From Nitriliruptorales bacterium (GTDB lineage Bacteria > Actinomycetota > Nitriliruptoria > Euzebyales > Egibacteraceae), in contig SKPY01000129.1 of NCBI GenBank assembly GCA_007119305.1, positions 1 through 5,604 on the forward strand: DNA of 5,604 bases, in the 5' to 3' direction. This document shows, piece by piece, positions 1 through 5,604 of the stretch (position 1 is the first letter of the stretch; each line of letters opens with the position of its first letter). A program made the position numbers and the translations under genes. The notes below the pieces were generated by a model, which was given only the letters and a program-made list of their open reading frames with translations, was not told the DNA's origin and searched no databases.

Positions 1-25
1 CCTGTGCGCGACGGCGGCCCGGCCG

Positions 26-1516
26 CTACTCGGGCCCGGCCGCGGCCTCGGGCGGCAGCGGGACGGTCACCAGCGTGGCGTCGCGGCGCACCGGCGGCCG
101 CTGCCCGGGCCCTTCCCAGTCGGTGGCTGGCACGGCGGCAGCCGTCCACAGGCCCAGCTGTTCACCGGTGCGCAGCATGCGCAGGTCGGCGACGACGTCA
201 CCGTCCGCGGTGACGCGCAGGGGCACCGAGGTGCGGTCGGCACCGGCCTCGTCGAGGTCGAGCCCGACCCGGCTGTTCGGCGCGACGTCGACAGCCTCCC
301 AGTCCGACGGGCTTCCGGCACCGGCGTCGACGCGGACCCGCACGGGCTCGGCGCCGGGGTTGTAGAGGTTCAACGCCGACAACCTGGCGTCGGCACGCCC
401 CCCGGCGAGCGCCCACGACGCCCCCGGGGGACGGCCGACCGACGCCGCGACGTCCTCGGCCTGGCCGCGTTGGGCGTGGACCATGCGCGTGGCCACGACG
501 GGCATGTCGTTGAGGACCGCCACCGCGACGCCGAAGTCCGAACCCGCCGACACCTCGTCGAGCTCGACCCGCACGACTGCCCCGGCAGGCACCGCGAGCT
601 CGCGCAACCGCACCGCCTCGTCGGGCAGCGGGTCGCTGACGCGCACCTCGACAGCTGCCTCCCGGTCGCCGGGGTTGAACAGCGACAGCCATGACGCGTC
701 GTTCTCGGCCCAGCGGGCGTAGCCGAACGCCCACTGCATCTCGGCGGCCGGGACCGCCGGGAGGAGCGTCCGACCGCGCGGCCCGGGCTGGTTGGCGGTC
801 GGATCCATGCGCAGCTCCCCCTGCGCGACGGCGCGCCCGGCGAGCACCTCGACGGTGACCGCGAGGTCGGGCTGCTCGGGCTCGTAGTCGTTGAGGTCCA
901 GCCGGATGCTCGAGCGGGCGGGGACGAGCACGTTGTCGGTCAGCACGAGCGCGACGGGCCCGGTGGGGGTGCCGAACGTCACGCGCACGACCGCGTCGGC
1001 GGCGAACGGGTTGAACAGGTGGAGGAACCCCTCGTTCTGGGCGGTCGTGTCGAAGCCGGTGACGTGCCACATCGGCACCGCGCTCGCCTCGCACGGCGCC
1101 GCCGCCCGGCCCGCGACCGCCCACGTCGCCACTGCGGGCCCGCCCTCCCAGTTCACCCCGACCGGACGCTCGGCGGTCTCGCCTTCCAGCGCGAGGACGT
1201 GCTCGTCGCCGGGAGCGACTTCGACCGGCTCGTTGCGGGCGGGGGTGCCGCCCTCGTAGCGCAGGACGGTCACCGCACTCGGCTCGTCGCCCGCAGCCGC
1301 GATGGCAAGCTGCGCGCTCTCGCCCTCCTCGGCGGTGACCGGGCAGTGCAGCACCCCCCTGCTCGGTGCCTCGATCGCCACCGGCTCCGCCGCTGGCATC
1401 TCGGCGGGCTCGGCGAGCACCTCGAAGGCGACCGCCCCGGCCACGAGCACCGCGGCGATCACGAGCAGCACCACGGCGACGCCGAGGCCTCCACGGCGGG
1501 CGAGGTGCTCACCCAT
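26..1516 (-). CDS. Membrane-anchored extracytoplasmic protein, DUF5719-like
   Basis: Encodes 496 residues from ATG at 1516 to TAG at 26-28. This start is preferred because AGGGGG at 1523-1528 lies 6 bases upstream and the first membrane segment follows at once; an open frame reaching back to 1627 would add only a proline/arginine-rich leader that overlaps the upstream gene. Residues 11-31 form one hydrophobic helix after Arg7-Arg8, which suggests an uncleaved anchor with the rest outside the cell. The only two cysteines, Cys58 and Cys142, could form a disulfide. Residues 150-450 hold three related beta-rich modules with L-x-L-F/Y-N-P motifs at 168-170, 280-282 and 385-387; residues 60-140 may be a degenerate fourth. 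No catalytic motif is visible. The DUF5719 assignment rests on the anchor, the modules and the position after a whiB-linked glycosyltransferase, not on a search. Function is unknown; a non-enzymatic scaffold or binding role in envelope assembly is inference. Confidence 0.75.
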   Translation of the reverse strand: MGEHLARRGGLGVAVVLLVIAAVLVAGAVAFEVLAEPAEMPAAEPVAIEAPSRGVLHCPVTAEEGESAQLAIAAAGDEPSAVTVLRYEGGTPARNEPVEVAPGDEHVLALEGETAERPVGVNWEGGPAVATWAVAGRAAAPCEASAVPMWHVTGFDTTAQNEGFLHLFNPFAADAVVRVTFGTPTGPVALVLTDNVLVPARSSIRLDLNDYEPEQPDLAVTVEVLAGRAVAQGELRMDPTANQPGPRGRTLLPAVPAAEMQWAFGYARWAENDASWLSLFNPGDREAAVEVRVSDPLPDEAVRLRELAVPAGAVVRVELDEVSAGSDFGVAVAVLNDMPVVATRMVHAQRGQAEDVAASVGRPPGASWALAGGRADARLSALNLYNPGAEPVRVRVDAGAGSPSDWEAVDVAPNSRVGLDLDEAGADRTSVPLRVTADGDVVADLRMLRTGEQLGLWTAAAVPATDWEGPGQRPPVRRDATLVTVPLPPEAAAGPE

Positions 1517-4500
1517 CGCGGACCCCCTGCTCGGAGGTGGGCGTGGCGGCCGCATCGGTGGCGGGCACGGGGGCAGCGGGCTCCGCGGACGCTTCCGCCG
1601 GGTGCATGACGAGCCCCTCGGTGTCATCCCCCGGCGTGTCGAGCGCCTCGGGCAGCTCCCGGCCGGCCGCGTCCAGCCGCTGGCGGGCAGTCCCCGGCGG
1701 CCGCAGGGCGAGCGACAGGACCGCGAGGGCGAGCACGAGCTGGGCGAGGACGACCGTGCCGTGCACGCCGCCGCCGCTCAGCTGGACCGCGACCCGTGTG
1801 ATGTTCTCGGGCACCACGAAGGCGTTCACGAGCGTGTCCTCGGTCGGTGCCCGCTCGAGGGTGCGACCGTCGCCAGCGGCCCGCCAGGCGTCGTCCGCGC
1901 CCTCGGACAGCACGAGCACCCCACCCGACGAGATCGGGTTGCTGCCGGCGTAACGACCGGGGCGCACCGCACGCAGTCCCGTCTCCTCGAAGGCGCCGAG
2001 GTCGCCGGGGTCGCCACCCGACAGCAGCTCGTGGCCGCGCACCGGCGGCATGACCGTGGCGCGGGGCAGCCACGTGCGGACCCGCCACACACGCCGGTCA
2101 CCGGCCGGGACCGGCTCGACCCCGGGCTGCTGGTCGACCGCGCTCACGAGGTCCTGGGTGGCACCGCTGGCGGGGACGACGACGTAGCGCACGTTCGCGA
2201 TGCCCAGCGCGGGGCCGGCGCCGGGGTCGGCTCCGCTCGCGAGCCCGGCCACCGCCTGCTCGAGGTGCGCGAGCATGCGCTCGTCGGGCACGGTGCCGTA
2301 CTCATGCATGCTCGGGCCAGCCGCGGCCGTGACGTCCCAGCGCACGCTGCCGTCCGGGTCGGCGTGCAGCACGACCACCCGGTACGGTCCGACGCGGTCC
2401 TGCTCGGCGGTGACGAACGCGGGCAGCAGCTCAGGGTCGCGGTGCAGCGCATGCCACGGGTCGTTGGCGACCTGCCAGGCCGCAGTGCCGACACCGATGC
2501 CGAGCACCACGAGCAGCAAGCCCATGACGACCTGACGGAACCCGAAGGCGTAGTCGCGCAGGGCGCCGGCGAGCCAGCGGGCCGCGAGCACGCCGAGGCC
2601 CGCCTGGGCCAGCGCTGCGGGCAGCAGCAGCAGCGGAGGCCACAGCCCCAGCTCCGGAGCGGTCGACAGGCCCCACGCGGCGAGGCTGAAGGCCACCCAC
2701 CCCAGAACCAGGCCGCCGAGCGCGACGGGCTGCCTGCGCAGGCCGAGCAGCAACGCCGCCAGCGCCACCACACCAGCGAGGGCCGCCACCACCCAGCCCC
2801 ACCAAGCGTCCAGCTGCGGGAGCAGCGCGGGGGCGACCGCCAGGGCGCGCCACAGCGGCAGTGGCTCGACCGTGGCCATCGCGTCAGCCATCGCCGTCCA
2901 GCCCGCGCGCCCGAGCTCGACGAGCCACGGTGCGAGGAGCAGTCCTGCCAGCACGCCTGCGGCGCACAGCCGCAGCGTGCCCACGAGGCGGCGCGGCCGG
3001 GGGACAGCCAGGGAGGCGAGCACACCGAGCAGCCAGATCCCGCCCGCCACTGGCAGGAGCGTGGGATGCGCCGCCCCGACGAGCGCCAAGGCGAACGTCA
3101 ACAGCGCCATCGCCCGCCAGCCCCCGGCGGCGGGCGCCTCGGCGTCGGCGGCGCGCATCCCCAGCAGGAGGATGCCCGGCAGCAGGGCGGCGAACAGGGC
3201 CGCGGCGTAGCGGCCGGTGGCGAGCGTCCCGAGCACCGCCGGCGAGAGCACGTACAGCGTCGCGCCGAAGACCCGGGGGCCGGTGCGCCGGGTCACGAGC
3301 CGCCCCGCGCGCACCGCGAGCATCCACGCCAGCGGCAGGAGCCCGAGGACCGCCACCCGCTGCGCCAGCCACGCGCTCCCGAAGCCGAGCAGCGACACGG
3401 CGCCGAGTGCGGCCTGGATCGGCGACGCGAACGCGCTCGAGGCGAGCGGGTCACCGCCCCAGGGGGTCGCGTACGTGGTCAGGAAGTCGCTCGCGGCCTC
3501 AGGCCAGGCAGCGATCTCGCCGCCCACGAGCGGGCCTGATCCGAGCAGACGCACCAGGCCGATGGCGTAGATGAGCGCGAGCAGCACACCGACCGACAGC
3601 GCCGAGTGCTCGCGGATACCCCGCGCGAACCCCCGCAGCCCGGTGAGATCCTCGATGCGTTCCGAGGGGCGGTCCTGCTCGTCGAGGAGCGCCCGGGTGC
3701 TGCCGCCAGCCAGCCAGCTGGCGAGCGCCTCCCCGTACTCGCGCAGCCGCGGCAGGCCTGGCGCGAACAGGCGCGTGAGCTCCGCATCGGAGCGCTCCCG
3801 CCGCCGTTGGACCTCACGGCGTCGCCGCAGGGTCCGCGGCGCCTGGAAGAGGTTCCAGACCCACGCCAGCACCGTGGCGAGCGCTGCCCCGAAGCGGCGG
3901 GTACCGAGGAAGCCGACCACCTTGACGAGCCCGACGAGCATGACGACCGGCAGCATCCACGCGAGGCGCAGCAGCTGGTAGTTCTTGAGCAGGGTCGCGA
4001 TCGAGTGCCGCTCCGCGAAGAAGCGTGGCTCCCACGGCCTGCCGCCGCCCACCGGACGGGCGAACCGACTCGCTGCAGCGATGTGGTAGCCGACCGCGTC
4101 GGGCACGATCTCGACGCGCTTGCCGGCGATCCAAGCGCGCCAGCACAGGTCGAGGTCGTCACGAAACGCCGGGAAGCGCGCATCGAAGCCGCCGACCTCG
4201 GCGAACAGCTCGCGGCGGACGAGCATGCCCGCCGTCGAGACGTACAGGACCTCCCGCTGGGTGTCGTGTTGGCCCTGGTCGAGCTCGCCGAGCTCGAGGT
4301 GCGTCTCCGCGCGGCCGAGGCGGTCGATGGTCATCCCGACTTCCTGGAGGATGCGCTCGCTGCTCCACTCCCGCAGCTTTGGGCCCACGATGGTCAGACT
4401 CGGATCCGTCAGCATGGTGCGCACCATGCGGACGAGCGCGTTCGGGGCGAGCACGAGGTCGTCGTGGAGGCACAGCAGCAGGTCGGCCTGCTGGGCGGAG

Positions 4501-4760
4501 GACGAGCCGGCGAGCGCGGCCGCCACCGCACGCCCGAAGCCCATGTTGTGCTCCAGGGTGAGCACCTGCTCATCACCGAGGTGAGCGCGCAGGAGATCCG
4601 CGCTGGCATCCGAGCTCGCGTTGTCCACCGCGATGACCTCGAGCGCCGGGTAGCGCAACCGCTCGAGGCTCGCCAGCACCGTGGGCAGCCAGTCCGCCCC
4701 GTTGCACGCGACGAGGATGGCCACGACGCGCGGGGCCTGGGGGGCGGGCTCGTCAGACAT
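1509..4760 (-). CDS. Family 2 glycosyltransferase fused to polytopic membrane and extracytoplasmic domains
   Basis: Encodes 1083 residues from ATG at 4760. Residues 10-250 are a GT-A family 2 domain: an N-terminal beta strand with ACNGADWLP (19-26), VDNASSD (45-51), an HDD metal/nucleotide-sugar motif in place of DXD (99-101), and GGFD (190-193) followed by RDDLDLCWRAW (200-210), whose acidic residues include the likely catalytic base. About two membrane helices follow (265-305), then a basic cytoplasmic stretch (311-325), roughly a dozen more helices between 387 and 762, a soluble segment (about 765-1000) and a final helix (1002-1019). Residues 1020-1083 are a Pro/Ala-rich tail. The family transfers a sugar from a nucleotide donor, probably to a lipid-linked or envelope acceptor; donor and acceptor cannot be read here. 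The second half resembles GT-C-like or AftD-like membrane proteins only in general layout. Start is uncertain: ATG at 4763 and GTGs at 4802 and 4829 are in frame, and none has a convincing ribosome site. It lies downstream of whiB and overlaps the next gene. Confidence 0.88.
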   Translation of the reverse strand: MSDEPAPQAPRVVAILVACNGADWLPTVLASLERLRYPALEVIAVDNASSDASADLLRAHLGDEQVLTLEHNMGFGRAVAAALAGSSSAQQADLLLCLHDDLVLAPNALVRMVRTMLTDPSLTIVGPKLREWSSERILQEVGMTIDRLGRAETHLELGELDQGQHDTQREVLYVSTAGMLVRRELFAEVGGFDARFPAFRDDLDLCWRAWIAGKRVEIVPDAVGYHIAAASRFARPVGGGRPWEPRFFAERHSIATLLKNYQLLRLAWMLPVVMLVGLVKVVGFLGTRRFGAALATVLAWVWNLFQAPRTLRRRREVQRRRERSDAELTRLFAPGLPRLREYGEALASWLAGGSTRALLDEQDRPSERIEDLTGLRGFARGIREHSALSVGVLLALIYAIGLVRLLGSGPLVGGEIAAWPEAASDFLTTYATPWGGDPLASSAFASPIQAALGAVSLLGFGSAWLAQRVAVLGLLPLAWMLAVRAGRLVTRRTGPRVFGATLYVLSPAVLGTLATGRYAAALFAALLPGILLLGMRAADAEAPAAGGWRAMALLTFALALVGAAHPTLLPVAGGIWLLGVLASLAVPRPRRLVGTLRLCAAGVLAGLLLAPWLVELGRAGWTAMADAMATVEPLPLWRALAVAPALLPQLDAWWGWVVAALAGVVALAALLLGLRRQPVALGGLVLGWVAFSLAAWGLSTAPELGLWPPLLLLPAALAQAGLGVLAARWLAGALRDYAFGFRQVVMGLLLVVLGIGVGTAAWQVANDPWHALHRDPELLPAFVTAEQDRVGPYRVVVLHADPDGSVRWDVTAAAGPSMHEYGTVPDERMLAHLEQAVAGLASGADPGAGPALGIANVRYVVVPASGATQDLVSAVDQQPGVEPVPAGDRRVWRVRTWLPRATVMPPVRGHELLSGGDPGDLGAFEETGLRAVRPGRYAGSNPISSGGVLVLSEGADDAWRAAGDGRTLERAPTEDTLVNAFVVPENITRVAVQLSGGGVHGTVVLAQLVLALAVLSLALRPPGTARQRLDAAGRELPEALDTPGDDTEGLVMHPAEASAEPAAPVPATDAAATPTSEQGVRDG
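1523..1528 (-). promoter_or_regulatory. Ribosome binding site of the DUF5719-like gene, inside the glycosyltransferase gene
   Basis: AGGGGG lies 6 bases before the ATG at 1516 and within the last codons of the upstream glycosyltransferase, whose TGA is at 1509-1511. The stop and start overlap (ATGGGTGA), an arrangement typical of translational coupling. Confidence 0.7.
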
Positions 4761-4930
4761 CATGGCAGGAACAGGCTCGCGGCTCGGGGGGCGAGTCCGC
4801 ACGCGGACCGCCGGCTTGCGACAGCGCACCGCCCGCGGTCAGCAAGACCACGGGGGCTCGACCCTCGATGCTAGCGGACCCGGGCAAGCACGCGGCCTGC
4901 CGCTGTTGCCCCGCCGGACAAGAGCACCGC

Positions 4931-5007
4931 CGCCGGTGCGCTCAGCACCGCCCGCGCCGGTGCGCTCGGCGTCGCCAGCGCCAGTGCGCGCTCAGCGCCA
5001 GCGCCGG
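4931..5007. repeat. Tandem repeat, 24-base period, about 3.3 copies
   Basis: CGCCGGTGCGCTC occurs at 4931-4943 and exactly 24 bases later at 4955-4967. A diverged copy, CGCCAGTGCGCGCTC, starts at 4979, and a partial copy (CGCCGG) starts at 5002 after a 23-base unit. The array fills the gap immediately after the whiB stop and before the glycosyltransferase gene. It contains alternating GCACCG and CGGTGC arms (4924-4929, 4934-4939, 4945-4950, 4958-4963), so neighbouring arms can pair as mutually exclusive 6-base stems. There is no U-rich tract, so it is not a classical intrinsic terminator, though it could attenuate whiB transcription. Role unknown. Confidence 0.6.
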
Positions 5008-5017
5008 CGAGGCGAGG

Positions 5018-5251
5018 CTAGGAAGCCAGCCGCTTCAGCTTGCGCCGCTCACGCTCCGACAGGCCGCCCCAGATCCCGAACCGCTCGTCGTTGTCGAGCG
5101 CGTACTCCAGGCAGGGCTCACGAGCCTCGCACAGCGCGCAGATGCGCTTCGCCTCCCGCGTGCTGCCACCCTTCTCGGGAAAGAAGGTCTCCGGGTCGGC
5201 CTGCAGACACTTGGCTTGCGCAGCCCAGGGCAGCGTCTCGATCGGGAGCAT
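5018..5251 (-). CDS. whiB: WhiB-family iron-sulfur transcriptional regulator (WhiB/WhiB2 branch)
   Basis: Encodes 77 residues. The four cysteines, Cys15, Cys38, Cys41 and Cys47 (C-x22-C-x2-C-x5-C), are the ligands for the [4Fe-4S] cluster typical of Wbl proteins. GIWGG at 59-63 is the beta-turn that contacts sigma-factor region 4, and the basic end (RERRKLKRLA, 67-76) is the usual DNA-contacting tail. FFPEKGGSTREAKR (23-36) and CLEYALDNDERFGIWGG (47-63) point to the WhiB/WhiB2 (WhmD) branch, which controls sporulation septation in Streptomyces and division in mycobacteria, rather than WhiB1, WhiB3 or WhiB7. ATG at 5251 is chosen because GGAAGG at 5258-5263 sits 6 bases upstream. An in-frame ATG at 5290 would add 13 residues but lacks a comparable site. 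The acidic N-terminal extension of Streptomyces WhiB is absent. Family confidence is very high; orthology within it is good but judged by eye. Confidence 0.95.
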   Translation of the reverse strand: MLPIETLPWAAQAKCLQADPETFFPEKGGSTREAKRICALCEAREPCLEYALDNDERFGIWGGLSERERRKLKRLAS

Positions 5252-5257
5252 GACCTG

Positions 5258-5263
5258 CCTTCC
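5258..5263 (-). promoter_or_regulatory. Ribosome binding site deciding the whiB start
   Basis: On the minus strand GGAAGG lies 6 bases before the ATG at 5251. It supports the 77-residue product over the longer frame starting at ATG 5290. Confidence 0.75.
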
Positions 5264-5321
5264 GTTCGTGGTCGCGTCGTGCTTCCACATATCCGCACGC
5301 GGCTGTGATTACACTTTTGAC

Positions 5322-5351
5322 ATTCAACCCGCCGGGAGGGCGATTCGTCAA
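5322..5351 (-). promoter_or_regulatory. Candidate whiB promoter
   Basis: On the minus strand TTGACG (5346-5351) is followed after 18 bases by TTGAAT (5322-5327). The first matches the -35 consensus at 5 of 6 positions. The second matches TATAAT at 4 of 6 but lacks the important A at position 2. The predicted transcript would start near 5315 and carry a leader of about 65 bases before ATG 5251. The pair borders the only strongly AT-rich patch in the intergenic region (17 A/T of 25 bases at 5303-5327). A developmental or ECF-type promoter with other motifs is equally possible. Confidence 0.3.
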
Positions 5352-5484
5352 CCCCCTGTCAGCGGGATGCATGGGCGTACCCGGATCGGCCTGACGGGCC
5401 CGCGCAGAGCTCGCCGCAGCCGCGCGGGAACGCGGACGGGGTGGCTGGCTTGCGCGCAGCCCCTGACCGGGCAACGCTCGCGCC

Positions 5485-5604
5485 GTGGAGCCAGTGCTGC
5501 CCGAGGGCACCCTCGACGGCCTACGCCGGCGGGACCCAGACGCCATCGCCGCGTGCTACGAGGCGTTCGCCGAGCCGCTGTACCGCTACCTGCGGTCCGC
5601 CTGC
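5485..5604 (+). CDS. Start of an ECF-type sigma-70 factor gene (runs off window)
   Basis: Forty codons are visible from GTG at 5485 to the window edge, with no stop. An in-frame TGA at 5464-5466 limits the upstream extent, so GTG at 5485 is the first reasonable start; a second GTG lies at 5494. Residues 9-40 read as the first helices of sigma region 2: LDGLRRRDPDAIAACYEAF followed by AEPLYRYLRSAC. This matches the common ECF pattern of a D-P-x-A turn, an aromatic residue, then P-L-Y-R-Y-L. In ECF factors this region binds core RNA polymerase and recognises the -10 element. No Shine-Dalgarno sequence precedes the start. The gene diverges from whiB. Any anti-sigma partner would lie outside the window. 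The call rests on a short stretch; another protein with a similar helical start is possible but less likely. Confidence 0.7.
   Translation, partial: MEPVLPEGTLDGLRRRDPDAIAACYEAFAEPLYRYLRSAC

Noticed and set aside
1517..1627. Upstream extension of the DUF5719-like gene
   Set aside because: The extra 37 residues are Pro/Arg/Ser-rich, overlap the glycosyltransferase tail in another frame and precede a normal membrane anchor. The ATG at 1516 has a good ribosome site.
1302..3539. 745-codon open frame on the plus strand
   Set aside because: It lies antisense to the glycosyltransferase and DUF5719-like genes. Its product is low-complexity (Arg, Gln, Gly, His, Pro-rich) with no domain or membrane pattern. 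Such shadows are expected opposite genes with strong G/C third-position bias.
3606..4874. 422-codon open frame on the plus strand
   Set aside because: It is antisense to the glycosyltransferase domain, whose motifs are clear on the other strand. The product is rich in Arg, Glu and Ala with no recognisable fold.
5317..5346. Plus-strand promoter TTGACA with a -10 near 5340-5346 for the sigma gene
   Set aside because: The -35 is perfect, but the hexamers 17-18 bases on (GCGATT, CGATTC) fit the -10 consensus poorly, and the start codon is about 130 bases beyond the predicted transcript start.
5371..5394. Seven-codon plus-strand frame starting ATG GGC, a possible leader peptide
   Set aside because: There is no convincing ribosome site, no codon run suggesting attenuation, and frames this short are common by chance.
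5399..5428. CCCGCGC / GCGCGGG inverted repeat (7-base arms, 16-base loop)
   Set aside because: Arms made only of G and C arise easily by chance at this composition, there is no T-tract, and it lies in a 5' region where no terminator is expected.
5118..5546. 142-codon minus-strand frame overlapping whiB and the intergenic region
   Set aside because: It is out of frame with whiB, Arg/Ser/Pro-rich, and spans both the candidate promoter and the start of the sigma gene. It is a shadow.

Overview
The window is very GC-rich with strong G/C third-position bias. It carries a WhiB-family regulator, a family found essentially in Actinobacteria and their phages, so the source is almost certainly a high-GC actinobacterium. 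The proteins are fairly divergent from those I know in Streptomyces and Mycobacterium, which could mean a deep-branching class, but I cannot resolve the lineage from this sequence.

Layout, right to left on the minus strand. (1) A short whiB-type gene (5018-5251), closest to the WhiB/WhiB2 (WhmD) branch. (2) A 254-base gap holding a 24-base-period tandem repeat that can fold into competing hairpins. (3) A large gene (1509-4760) for an N-terminal family 2 glycosyltransferase fused to a polytopic membrane region and an extracytoplasmic domain. (4) A membrane-anchored extracytoplasmic protein of DUF5719 type (26-1516). It overlaps the glycosyltransferase stop by 8 bases and is probably translationally coupled to it. 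Bases 1-25, past its stop codon, show nothing identifiable.

To the right of whiB, an AT-rich patch in a 233-base intergenic region (5252-5484) probably holds the whiB promoter. A plus-strand gene begins at 5485 and runs off the window; its first 40 codons look like the region 2 start of an ECF-type RNA polymerase sigma factor. The two regulators are divergently transcribed.

The order whiB, large membrane glycosyltransferase, DUF5719 is one I recall as recurring in actinobacteria, usually near phosphomannomutase and DUF3499 genes. The likely theme is assembly of a cell-envelope glycan linked to growth or division: the glycosyltransferase works at the inner face, its membrane part may pass or modify the product, and the DUF5719 protein acts outside the membrane. 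This functional link is inference. I see no CRISPR array, tRNA, rRNA, insertion sequence or defence system. The long plus-strand open frames opposite the two large genes look like high-GC shadows.
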